NCBI GenBank assembly: GCA_030323885.1
Contig: CM059187.1
Coordinates: 88,641,726 to 88,705,725 of the forward strand
From: Branchipolynoe longqiensis
Lineage: Eukaryota; Annelida; Polychaeta; Phyllodocida; Polynoidae
DNA length: 64,000 nt
Direction of reading: 5' to 3'
Shown here: positions 1 to 11,300 of the stretch, piece after piece
Layout of the letters: the number at the start of each line of letters is the position of its first letter
Position numbering within the stretch: position 1 is the stretch's first letter
Program-made: the position numbers and the translations under genes
The notes under the pieces: generated by a model
What the model was told of the DNA's origin: nothing
Seen by the model: only the letters and a program-made list of their open reading frames with translations
Databases searched by the model: none

Positions 1-688
1 GTCGGTGGTAGCGGCTTTTGGTGTTACCGCGTATCACCGTATAGCTATCACCGAGCTCGGGAAGTATGTCAAGTGGTATGCGGGAGCGCGTAACACTTTG
101 ATTATAGCTACACGTGAAGTTATTTATAGATTTGGGAAATCCCTCTGCGTTTGTAGCCATATATTAGGCTCAAATCTATTAAATGCTATCATATTTAACA
201 GAATTACATACACAATAAGTGAAATTTCATGAAACTAACCCTAAATTCGAAGCAATATTAATGCTGCTGCCGCAACGGTGGCGATATTAATATTTTCGAA
301 CCGACGAATGCAAGCAACCGCCCCCGCCAGTATGGAAAGCGACGTCGATGCGGCGGCGGTGGCAATTTGTTTACTTTACATTCGTCGATTCGAAAATATT
401 AATATCGCCGCCGTTGCGGTAGCAGCGTTAATCTCGCTTCGATTTTAGGGTTAATTTAATAAAATTTCACTTAGTGCGTATGTAATTCTGTTAAATATGA
501 GAACATTGAATAGATTTGATACCTTACACTGCCTGTAAACCTGCAATTTTTCAGGGGTAACGTAACACCGGTTAAACTTTTGGTGTTAGGCCTATCACCG
601 ACTCGTGCATACCACTTTTCCCTGCTACCCGGGAAATTCCCGCCTCCCACCATTTTGGCTCGCTACCACCGAATACCACCGACTCCTG
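1..688. mobile_element. Long palindromic element (MITE-like)
   Basis: The two arms match inversely around a centre near 345. Inner arms are 231-310 and 379-470 (ATATTAATATTTTCGAA and its inverse). Outer arms pair TAACAGAATTACATAC with GTATGTAATTCTGTTA, and the ends pair GTCGGTGGTAGCG with CGCTACCACCGA. The left end may lie outside the window. A related but tandem version occurs at 30690-31240. Confidence 0.75.
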
Positions 689-827
689 CATACGGGCCCA
701 GTTGTCCAAGATTGAAACTTCTCTTGCTAAATCAATGAGTGTAACAAGAAGAACATCAGCTCACTGCAGAGTCCGAAGACACGCCACAGCTTCACGGTCC
801 TGAGCATCGGATGTTAGGGCAGTAATG

Positions 828-1170
828 TTGTTGTTTGTTTGTTGTTGTGTTACGTCCTAGCAACATCTAAGGTCATATTAGGATGGGTACCGACTTGTGA
901 CAGTGTGCACAAATGGTGACTTTATAGTGCTGCCCCACTGGGAGACCAGGCCACCAGCACCATGACCTGATATCCCACTCAGTCACATTTTCCTGACACT
1001 GGACCAACCAGTCCCTGCCCTATCCTAATGATGCCGAGCGCCAGGCTAGGAAGCAACAAGTATCAATTTTTAAGTCATCGGTTTGACTCGACCAGCGTTC
1101 GAACCCATGCCCCCACGGTCTACCAACACGGGAGACGGACGCTCTAACTCATTCGGCCACCCAGTCTGGT
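828..1170 (-). mobile_element. SINE-A, full length, with 14-bp target duplication
   Basis: A tRNA-derived SINE read on the minus strand. The head at the right end has an A-box-like GGCCGAATGAGTTAGAGCG and a B-box-like GGTTCGAAC; the body and a CAAC-rich tail follow. It is flanked by a perfect TTAGGGCAGTAATG duplication (814-827, 1171-1184), so the insertion is recent. Confidence 0.9.
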
Positions 1171-1282
1171 TTAGGGCAGTAATGAACACACGGTACTATA
1201 ATGAGCCGTTACAAAAATAGCTACTTCATAGTGAAATAGTATTGCATTCTTCAACAAGAACTGGCACAATGATTCAATAATT

Positions 1283-1525
1283 TGGTTTGTTTGCTTTGTT
1301 TTGTTGAGGTTTTACTTCTTGGCAACATCCAAGGTCATATCGGGACGGGTACTTCTGGCCACAGTGCACAGTCATGGCGAGTTTATAGTGCTGCCCCACT
1401 GGGAGACCAGGCTGCCAGCACCTTGACCTGATTACCTACTCAGTCATGTTATCCTGATAGTGAACTAACCCGTCCTTGCCCTATCCTAGTAATGCTGATC
1501 GCCAAGCTAGGTAGCAACAAGTATA
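1283..1525 (-). mobile_element. SINE-A, head missing
   Basis: The body and tail match SINE-A (TGCCCCACTGGGAGACCAG, then the tail), but the tRNA head is lost at about 1525. Confidence 0.8.
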
Positions 1526-1682
1526 AAAAATGTAGGTGCATATGGTTAATTATTAATATCCTGTTTTATCTTGTTTACAATTCTGCTAATTATGATTTGA
1601 TAAAAGATTTGTTTAAAGAACGGGTATTTCGGCCGAGCCAGTGTGCGAGACTATCCAATTCACTCTCTTTTTTTGTCTTTTT

Positions 1683-1912
1683 TGTTGTTGGTACATTAGT
1701 TGTTAAGCAGGGGAAATTTCAGTTGTAGATGACTGGTCTTCCTCATTCCACTGCTCCTTGCCCTATCTTAGAAATGCCGATCGTCTGGCTGGGAAGTGAC
1801 AAGTATCAATTTTTAAGTCATTGGTTTGACTCAAACAGGATTCGAACCCACGATCACACGATCTACCAACACGGGAGACGGACGCTCTAAATCATTCGGC
1901 CATCCCGCTCTT
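1683..1912 (-). mobile_element. SINE-A' (SINE-A head with a different tail)
   Basis: It carries the SINE-A tRNA head (GATTCGAACCC B-box, CGAATGATTTAGAGCG A-box) and proximal body. It then switches to a different tail containing AATTTCCCCTGC and an oligo-CAA end. Confidence 0.82.
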
Positions 1913-1919
1913 GTCTTCT

Positions 1920-2375
1920 TACTACAAAATACATTAACAATATACATGATACTGTCAAACAGATCAGTGCAAGTCGACCGTATCGATGTTGTCTACTATA
2001 CAATACATTAACAATATACATGATACTGTCAAACAGATCAGTGCAAGTCGACCGTATTGATGTTGTGTACTATAAAATACATTAACAATATACATGATAC
2101 TGTTAAACCGATCAGTGCAAGTCGACCGTATCGATGTTGTGTACTATAAAATACATTAACAATATACATGATACTGTCAAACCGATCAGTGCAAGTCGAC
2201 CGTATCGATGTTGTGTACTATAAAATACATTAACAATATACATGATACTATCAAACCGATCAGTGCAAGTCAACCATATCGATGTTGCATACTATAAAAT
2301 ACATTAACAATATACATGATACTGTCAAACAGATCAGTGCAATTCTACCATATCGATGCTGTGTACTATAAAATA
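1920..2375. repeat. 74-bp tandem repeat, six copies
   Basis: Units start at 1920, 1994, 2068, 2142, 2216 and 2290, with a partial at 2364. Each contains ATACATTAACAATATACATG and GTGCAAGTCGACCGTATCGA. The spacing is exactly 74 bp. Confidence 0.95.
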
Positions 2376-2380
2376 CAAAT

Positions 2381-2780
2381 ATTTAGCTAAGATATAAAAA
2401 GTGAATCTAAATACAAATATTTAGCTTAAATACAATTAAATGATAACTATAGATGATAACTCAAAATGAATGATCATTGGAATAATGATAAAAATACACG
2501 ACTAATATCCCGTTGGCATCAATAAAGAACACGTGACCATGCAGCCATAATCATGACTTTCCTTATCCATTTCACGTAGGATTTAAATAAAGACTCCAAC
2601 ACCTAATAAGACATTTAATGTAACTCAAGAAGTATGTGCCCTTGTGAAGTGTGTTGTGGCACCAACACATACTACGTGTGTCTAATACAGAAGGTTTCGT
2701 TAGGGTAAATTCCAAAAACAGGCACACTTATACTTAATTCCAAAAGAAGTTAACCAAAAGAAAAAGTGAAATAAAACATT
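2381..2780. other. AT-rich stretch, nothing recognised
   Basis: Apart from short direct repeats of AAATACAAATATTTAGCT near 2372-2430, no gene, RNA or element was seen. Confidence 0.5.
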
Positions 2781-2781
2781 A

Positions 2782-3456
2782 AAAGTTGCATAGTCCGAGG
2801 TGTTTGAGTTTCTGTCACTTTTCGGAGATAAATATATTAAATTGATATTCACAATTCTTTTTTTCTTGAAGATTTATGCTGCCTATCATGGATAAGTCTG
2901 AATAGACTTGTTTTCACCATTAGACAGTTTGTCGATAGAAAGCCTGAGTCTACACTTTTACCGACCCAAGGTATTTTTAACCTCCCACACAACATAGACA
3001 TGGTATGAGAGCAACTGGCCTTTGATGTCGCTGTAAGTTATACACAGCGGTGGAAATCCAAATTGGCAGAGGTGGGGGCATGGGGAATCGAACCACCAAC
3101 CTTCAGATTAGGAGTCCGACCTAGAAAAAAGTCTGAGACTCTAACCACTCCACCACAGAGAACACCCAACAATATACCTTACTTTAGTTTGAAGTAACTT
3201 TGATTTTAAATGGCAGTTAACCTTTGAGATATTTGAAGAAGAAGTTAGTTTTGGCAAGCATGCCAAAACTCTGACAACATAAGCTTCTGCAGGAACAGGT
3301 TCTATTAAATTGACTCAGTATTCCCTGTTAAGGGGCAATACATGCCCAATAAGTGCATTAGTATCTAAGTTAAAAAAGTAGAATCAAATCTAAATAATTG
3401 TTTCGGTTTTGAAAATTGGATACTTCATCAGACTATGCAGCTTTAATGAAAATGTA
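2782..3456. mobile_element. MITE-C copy, split by a SINE-B
   Basis: It starts AAAGTTGCATAGTCCGAG and ends in the inverse near CATCAGACTATGCAGCTTT, the terminal inverted repeats of MITE-C. The two halves are separated by SINE-B at about 2860-3172. Confidence 0.82.
2860..3172 (-). mobile_element. SINE-B inserted in MITE-C
   Basis: The tRNA head at the right end reads on the minus strand GTGGAGTGGTTAGAG (A-box) and GGTTCGATTCC (B-box). The tail ends at CTTGAAGATTTATGC in plus orientation, next to a T run. Confidence 0.87.
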
Positions 3457-3467
3457 CACGATGTGAA

Positions 3468-3590
3468 GAGTTCAAGCGCAAAACCACGTAAACACCAATC
3501 CAAAAATTGACTTTAAATAAAGGATTTTTACCTGAAAATAAGCATAAAGCTCACTAATTCCACTTTTCATATGAACTCTTCATGTGCTTC
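3468..3590. mobile_element. MITE-D fragment
   Basis: Contains GCGCAAAACCACGTAAACAC and GGATTTTTACCTGAAAATAA, the left half of MITE-D; the right arm is shortened to GAACTCTTCAT. Confidence 0.65.
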
Positions 3591-3727
3591 CTCAACTTCT
3601 AACCTGGTGCATTAATGTGAACTTCGCCCACCGAGTGGCGCCAGTGGTGACAGGTCTAATCTGAGATGGCAAAGTTGCTATATATACACAGCCCTTAGAC
3701 AACCTTGCTACACTTGCTGTCCGGACT

Positions 3728-3808
3728 GCACCTCGTCCACACCTCGTCCACACCTCGTCCACACCTCGTCCACACCTCGTCCACACCTCGTCCACACCTC
3801 ATCCACAC
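3728..3808. repeat. 11-bp minisatellite (CACACCTCGTC)
   Basis: About seven near-perfect units. Open frames on either strand (VDEVWTRCGRG or its complement) are by-products of the repeat. Confidence 0.92.
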
Positions 3809-3891
3809 CTCTTCTACCTCCTCTTTGCTGCCGGTCTCCTCCTTGATCGTTTCTAAAAGAGTTCCTGCAGGGGGAGCCGGCCAGCTTTTCA

Positions 3892-4668
3892 CCTTCGACC
3901 AGCATGATGGGGAACTAACATGCCGGGGGACCAGCATGATGGGGAACTAGCATGCCGGCAGACCAGCATGATGGGGAACTAGCATGCCGGGGACCAGGGT
4001 GATAGGGAACTAGCATGCCGGGGGACCAGCATGATGGGGAACTAGCATGCCAGGGGACCAGCATGATGGGGAACTAGCATACCGGGGGACCAGCATGATG
4101 GGAAACTAGCATGCCAGGGGACCAGCATGATGGGGAACTAGCATGCCGGGGGACCAGGATGATGGGGAACTAGCATGCCGGGGGACCAGCATGATGGGGA
4201 ACTAGCATGCCAGGGGACCAGGATGATGGGGAACTAGCATGCCGGGGGACCAGGATGATGGGGAACTAGCATGCCGGGGGACCAGCATGATGTGGAACCA
4301 GTATGCTGGGGGACCAGCATGATGGGGAACTAGCATGCCGGGGGACCAGCATGATGGCGAACTAACATGCTGGGGGACCAGCATGATGGGGAACTAGCAT
4401 GCCGGGGGACCAGGATAATGGGGAACTAGCATGCCGGGTGACCAGCATGATGGGGGAACTAGCATGCCGGGGACCAGGGTGATAGGGAACTAGCATACCG
4501 GGGGACCAGCATGATGGGGAACTAGCATGCCGGGGGACCAGCATGATGGGGAACTAGCATGCCGGGGACCAGGGTGATAGGGAACTAGCATACCGGGGGA
4601 CCAGCATGATGGGGAACTAGCATGCCGGGGGACCAGCATGATGGGGAACTAGCATGCCGGGGTAGAAA
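3892..4668. repeat. 33-bp minisatellite, about 23 copies
   Basis: The unit is GGGGACCAGCATGATGGGGA plus ACTAGCATGCCGG, with variants (CAGGATGATG, CAGGGTGATAG). It lies about 0.4-1.2 kb downstream of the gene A stop. The frames it creates are artefacts. Confidence 0.95.
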
Positions 4669-4778
4669 CATGATGGTGAACTACCCATCTATGCAAGTAA
4701 CAAGACGTGGGCTATCATTGTTCAGTTATAAGCCGCTAGCATAGCAGTGCTATATACTCATACAGCCGTGCTTTATCA

Positions 4779-5050
4779 TGACACTGGACCCATTTGCAGT
4801 TTGGGCTATTTTCTGTTCCAACAAGTGGTCCACAACTGGTTCATCAAAGACTGTAGTATGTGCTGTCCTGTCTGTGGGAAAGTGCATATAAAGACCCCTT
4901 GCTGCTTATCGGAAAGAGTAGCCTATGTGGCATTAGCAGCTTTCCTCCAAAGAAATATATCAGAATGACCATTTGTTTGAAATCCAATAGACAATGATGA
5001 AAATCGATGTGCTCTAGAGGCATCGTTAAATAAAGCAAGCTTTTTTATAT
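4779..5050 (+). mobile_element. SINE-V, head truncated, abutting the gene A stop
   Basis: It contains TTTGCAGTTTGGGCTATTTT, the conserved body (AAGACCCCTTGCTGCTTATC) and the tail GTTAAATAAAGCAAGCTTTT. The tRNA head is lost. It ends roughly 10-15 bp from the gene A TAG, so the start of the gene A 3' UTR is antisense SINE. Confidence 0.88.
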
Positions 5051-5060
5051 CATGATACCA

Positions 5061-5329
5061 CTACCGCCAGCAGGCCAAGACGGCAGTGACGACGGGGACG
5101 GTCCAGGGGAGGGCGGCGACAGTGGCGAGCACGGGGATGATGGCGGCGAGCCCAGGGACGGCGAGCCCCGGGGCGGAGGCGCCGGAAGAGACGGCCCTGT
5201 ATGCCTCGTTACTGTCCTCATATAGTACCCGGTCTATGATGAACAGCACGCCGTTTGTCATGCGCAGATCTTTCCGCACCACGCGGGCCCGCACTTTCAG
5301 CGAGTCGAAGCGCCTCTCCACGAGGAAGC
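5061..5329 (-). CDS. Gene A exon 12 (terminal): FAS1-4 C-terminal part and GPI-type tail, stop
   Basis: Encodes residues 584-671 and [20 protein letters not shown] leads to the H2 block [14 protein letters not shown], then a small-residue stretch (SSGASAPG) and a hydrophobic C-terminus ending TAVLACWR. Acceptor ccatacag. No cytoplasmic tail follows the hydrophobic stretch, which favours GPI attachment over a membrane span. A SINE-V tail begins about 10-15 bp past the stop. Confidence 0.9.
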
Positions 5330-8300
5330 CTGTATGGATGCAGACAGCGAGGGTATGTGGTGAGTAAGTGGTAAGTAAGTGGTTGGTGAGTGGTAGGTAA
5401 GTGCTAATAAGTGGTGGGTAAGTGGTGGGTAAGTGGTAGGTAAGTGGTAAATAAGTGGTAGGTAAGTGTCAGGTAAATGGTAAGTAAGCTGTAGGTAAGT
5501 GGTAATAAGTGGTACCTGGTAAATAAGTGGTGGGTGTGTGGTAGGTAGGTAAGTGGCAGGTAAGTGGTAATAACTGGTAGATAAGTGGCATTTAAGTGGT
5601 AAGTAAGTGGTTGGTGAGTGGTTGGTGAGTGGTAGGTAAGTGGTAATAATTGGTAAGTAAGTGGTGGGTAAGTGGTAGGTAAGTGGTAAATAAGTGGTAG
5701 GTAAGTGTCAGGTAAATGGTAAGTAAGCGGTAGGTAAGTGGTAATAAGTGGTAGGTACCTGGTAAATAAGTGGTGGGTGTGTGGTAGGTAAGTGGCAGGA
5801 AAGTGGTAATAACTGGTAGATAAGTGGCATTTAAGTGGTAAGTAAGTGGTTGGTAAGTGGTAGGTAAGTGGTAAGTAAGTGGTAAGTAAGTGGTGGGTAA
5901 GTGTAAGTAAGTGGTAGGTAAGTGGTAATAAGTAGTAATTAAGTGGTGGGTAAGTGGTAGGTAAGTGGTAAGTATGTGGTAAGTATGTGGTAGGTGAGTG
6001 GTAAGTATGTGGTAAGTATGTGGTAGGTGAGTGGTAGGTAAGTGGTAAGTATGTGGTAAGTGTGTGGTAGGTGAGTGGTAGGTAAGTGGTATGTAAGTGG
6101 TAAGTAAGGTGCAGGTAAGGGTAAGTAACTGGTTCGTAAGTGGTTCGTAAGTGGTAAGTAAGTAGTAAGTAAGCGGTAAGTAAGTGGCAAGTAAGTCTAC
6201 TGGTGGTGCCACTTATAACTGTGGTACCACCAGTCGAGTTGGCAGAGTCAGAGCGGTGCAGTCGAACACTGATGAAGGGGGATTAATGCATTTCCAGTAT
6301 TTATACTCGCATAAGTGTTAAGTAAGTGTTCAGTATGTGTTCAGTAAGTGTTAAGTAAGTGTTATGTAAGTATTAAGTGGTAAGTAAGTGGTAAGTAAGC
6401 AGTAAGTATGTGATAAGTAAGTGGTAAGTGTGTGGTAAGTATGTGGTAAGTAAGTGGTAAGTAAGTGGTAAGTAAGTAAGTGGTTAGTGCATGGTAGGTA
6501 AGTGGTAAGTAAGTAGTAAGTAAGTGGTAAGTAAGTGGCAAGTAAATCGACTGGCGGTGCCACTTATGTGGCACCACCAGTCGAGTTGCCAGAGTCAGGG
6601 TGGTGCAGTCGAACACTTATGAATGGGGATTAATGCATTTCCGGTATTTATACTCGTATAATTCTTATAATTAATTCAATGAACGCTACACAGGAAATAC
6701 CAATTGCCTCTGGCTGGCCTAATAAAGTCCGGTGTACTTTATTCAAGTTAAAATTCTGCAGGCCAAGGAACCAACACTCCACTATATTGGGTGGTTGCCT
6801 GCAGGCCAGGCATCTACTTGCCCTACTTCACAGCTAGCAGTAGCAATCAGCTCCCGAGGCTGCTCCACCAATTTACTAGAACCATAGAACATATCAGAGA
6901 AACATATCAGAATACAGATCTCAGATTAAAAACCCACCAACCACCAACGACATTCTCAATAATATTTGTATAAATAAATATTTATACCACACATACGACA
7001 CATTAAATTTGTTGGGCCGAGGATTGAACCCATGACCTGCCACTCGGGGAGTAGGCGCTCAACTGACCTTGGCTGTCCTTGATGATAGTTAGCTGCGAGT
7101 CGGGGAATCTGAAGGAGGTCCCGACCATCTTGTCTGTGTAGAAATGGCCCTTCACCGTGTGGGCAACCAGCAGCTGAGGTGGCAAAGGGGAGGACAGTGT
7201 CACGTGGGTGACGGCGCATGCGCAACACACAAATAACCAACCGAGCGGAATTCTGGGTTGGTTGTTGGAAATGTTACATCCTGGCAACATCTAAGGTCAT
7301 ATCAGGATGGTCACCAACTTGTGACAGCGCACACTCATGGTGACTTTATAGTGCTGCCCCACTCGGAAATCAGGCCACCAGCACCATGACGTGATATCCC
7401 ACTCAGTCACATTATCCTGACACTGAGCTAACCAGCCCTCACCCTATCCTATTAATGCTGAGCGCCAAGCTAGGAAGCGACAAGTATCAATTTTGTAAGT
7501 CATTGGTTTGACTCGACCGGGAATCGTACTCCCGATCTCCCACACGGGAGGCCTGCGCTCTACCAATTCGGCCAATGCGTCCTGTAGGAATTCTGGAAGT
7601 CAAGAACTGCGAAGACCACTAGTACTAACCAAAACCGAGGCCCGTTATGGGTAAATTAGCATAATTAAGGCAGTGTTTCGTGTTATTTTAACAGCCCTAC
7701 CACCATGAAAGCATTAAATTTTCGATTGATTTATTGATTGGTTGGTGGTTCTTTTACACAATGTCAGCAGCAAAGGCCATATTCACAGCGAGAAGTGTTC
7801 AACTTGTATTCTGGCCATTTTCATTTATGCCCCTGTCACACTACGACGTAATGACGTCAGCGTAGGGAGAACGTGAAGAACGTTGAAGTTCTCGGCGTAG
7901 TATGCAAATTTGGGCACAAGTTGAACGTGGATGCAACGTAGTGGACGAGATCGTAACGTCGGTAAAGCGTAGTGATAGCGTCATTCAACGAGAGAGGACA
8001 ACTTCGTTTCCACCGGGTTTAATGTGGGTCAACGTAGTGGAACGTAGTGGAACGTAGTGGAAGTGTGGTAGTGGAACGTAGTGACTAACGTTTTAATAAC
8101 GTCAGTTTAACGTCATTGACGTTCACTGAACGTGTACAGAACGTACGGCGAACGTAAACCCTTACGTTCGCGTGACGTCGAAAGTTTTGAACAGGTTCAA
8201 AACCTTGACGCGCGCCGACGTAACAAGACGTAACATGACGTAGCTCGACGTCATTATGACGTAGCTAACGTCATTATGACGTCATCAGAACGTAACCCAA

Positions 8301-11300
8301 CGTAATGACGATAAATGACCACGTTAGGCTCACGTTGGCTCGTTACGTCGTAGTGTGACAGGGGTATTAACCATCAGTTTTACACATAGTGTATAATTTA
8401 TAAGCACACACATTTTCGAAAGCGAAACAATTAGCTACATTTGATCCTACAGAACCAATGTAGATACTTGTGTAGGGCGACTCATTAAAGTTGCATAGTC
8501 CGATGCTTTTGAGTTTCTGCTATTTTCTGAGTTAAATATATTATACTAATCATTATAATCTACTTTACTTTAGCTTGAAGTGAATTTAATTTTAAATGGC
8601 TAAGTTTGGAGATATTTGACTTTAAAGCATGCCAAAATAATTTTGGCAAGCACGACATAACTCTGACACCATAGACTTCAGTAGTAACGGGTTCTATTAA
8701 TTATCTTATTATGCCCTTCTATGCAGCAACAAATGCTTAATAAGTGCACCAGTGTCTAAGTTGAATATGTAGAATCAAATCTAGATAAGTGTTTTGGTTT
8801 TGAAAATTTGATGTTTTCATCGGACTATGCAAATTTTAGCAGTCGTTGTTGTATCGAAGGGAATACTAAGACAATTCAATAAAACTTGCTAAATGCACTG
8901 GATAACAACTCACACTGGAAGCTATAGCAGGAATGTAAACGGGAGCAAATGCGGAAGCGGAAGTAGAAGCGGAAAGGGAAGTAGAAGCGGAAAGGGAAGT
9001 AGAAGCGGAAACGGAAGTAGAAGCTGAAACGGAAGTAGAAGCGGAAACGGAAGTAGAGGCGGAAACGGAAGTAGAAGCAGAAACGGAAGTAGAAGCGGAA
9101 ACTGAAGTAGAAACGGAAACAGGAGTAGAAGCGAAAACAGGAGTAGAAGCAGAAACGGAAGTCGAAGCAGAAGCGGAAGTAGAAGCAGAAGCGGAAGTAG
9201 AAGCAGAAGCGGAAGTAGAACCAGAAGCGGAAGTAGAAGTAGAAGCGGAAGTAGAAGCGGAAACGGAAGTAAAAGCGGAAACGGAAGTAGAAGCGGAAAC
9301 GGAGGTAGAAGCGGTAACGGAGGGAAGAAGCGGAAAACGGAAGTAGAAGGAGAAACGGAAGTAGAAGCGGAAAACGGAAGCGGGAGCAAAAGTGAAACGG
9401 AAGTAAAAGCAGGAGTGGAGGCGAAGTGAAAGTAAAAGTGGGGGGCGTTGTGAGGAGCCATAGTGGCTGTGGTTCTCACCAACCAAATCAAACCGCAATT
9501 TACCAATTTTTCACCGATGAGAAAACAGAGGCGGAAGTGAAAGCAAAAGTAGAAGCGAAAGCGAAAGAGGAAGTCAAAGCAAAAGCAAAAGCAAAAGCAA
9601 AAGCAAAAGAGAAAGCGAAAGCAAAAGCGGAAGCAAAAGCGAAAGCAAAAGCGAAAGCGAAAGAGGAAGAGGAAGAGGAAGAGGAAGAGGAAGCGAAAGC
9701 GAAAGCAAAAGCAAAAGCAAAAGCAAAAGCAAAAGCAAAAGCAGAAATGAAAGGCGCTGTAAAAGTGAAAGCGAAAGCCAAAGCCAAAGCCAAAATGAAA
9801 GCAAAAGCAAAAGCAAAAGCAAAAGTCAAAGTCAAAGTCAATGAGAAAGCACAAATGAAAGGAGCTGTAAAAGTGAAAGCGAAAATGAAAGCAAAGGCAA
9901 AAGTGAAAGCGGAAGCGGAAATGGAAGTGGGAGAAGAAAAAAAGAAAAATAGAAGCAGAAAAAAGAGTGAAGGTGAAAGTGGAAGTGGGGGTAGAAGTTG
10001 AAGTGGGGGTAGAAGGAGCAGTCCCTCCCCTCACCCCCAGGTGAGCCCCGGGTGCACTACCTGCTGCAGGTTGTTCTCGTGCTCTGCCCCCTCGTCCAGC
10101 AGCCGCCGGCCGGCCGTCGTGTCCTGCAGCAGGCTCCACGCCTCGTGTCGCGGCGCGAACATCGTCACCGGCCGCCGCACGTAGTTCAGCACGCTGTCCA
10201 CGCCCGACTTGCGGATCACCTTGTATAGGTTGCTGGCGGGTGTATGTATGTGTGTGTGAGGGGGCGTATGTGGGGTGGGGGGAGAGAGGCAAACACATGT
10301 TCAAATTCACTCTTTTTTTCTTTGGAAATTTTTAAGAGTTCAGGTGCAAAACCATGTAGACGCAAATCTCAAAAATGTAGTTTTAATCAAAGATTTTTAC
10401 CTGAAAATAATTTTAATTCTCAGTAATTCCACTTTTCATACGATCATATCGTTAGGGAGCAACGAACAAAAAAAGTAGGAATAGAAAAATATAAACTTTT
10501 TGTAGGTTTGATTCCAATATTTATCTAAAATTTCTGTATTGGTGTTTACATGGCTTTGCGCCTGAATTCTTCATTTATACTGACTATCGTGGATAAATGT
10601 GAATAGTCTTGTTTTCACCATTAGACAGAAAGCCTGGTCGATAGAAAGCCTGAGTCTACACTTTTACCGACCCAAGGGATTTTTAACCTCCCACAGCATA
10701 TAGACATGATATGAGGGCATCTGGCCATTGATGACGCTGTAAGTTATACATGTACACTGCGGTGGAAATCTAAATTGGCAGAGGTGATGGCATGGGTCGT
10801 GGAGGTCATTGGATCATTATCAGGATCGGTCCCCGACTAGAGTCAAACTAATAATACCCCAGTCACACTAGGCTTGCGACCACTTACAACCACTTACAGC
10901 CATTTTGGTGACAAGGAGTTTTTTATCCACATCTGCAACTGTCTAACTGTGACCAAAATGAAGAAAGGTGATCGGTGATCATTGAAGACCAAAGAGACCT
11001 TTTTACAACCATTTATGACCATTTCCGACCACCCGAGGGTTTTTGGGGTCAAAAGTGGTTTCAAGCCTAGTATGACTCGGGTGTAATTAAAGGCTTACAG
11101 AATCGATACATGTCGATTGTTGTTTTATTTTGGTACATTCATTGATTGAGCAGGGGAAATTTCAATAACGGACATTTTGTCTTCCTAATTCCACTGCTCC
11201 TTACCCTATCCCGTCCTGATATGACCTTAGATGTTGCTAGGACCTAAAACAACAACAAACAAACCTTACCCTATCCTAATAATGCCAAACACTAGGCTTG

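Noticed and set aside
5592..6616. 206-codon and shorter Thr/Tyr/Leu/His-rich frames
   Set aside because: By-products of the GTAAGTGG array in a gene A intron.
8866..10310. Very long frames on both strands (210, 462 and 191 codons), Ser/Phe-rich or Lys/Ala-rich
   Set aside because: They follow the hexanucleotide period of the polypurine tract, exist on both strands at once, and contain no domain. The 462-codon frame also runs across the exon 10 splice sites.
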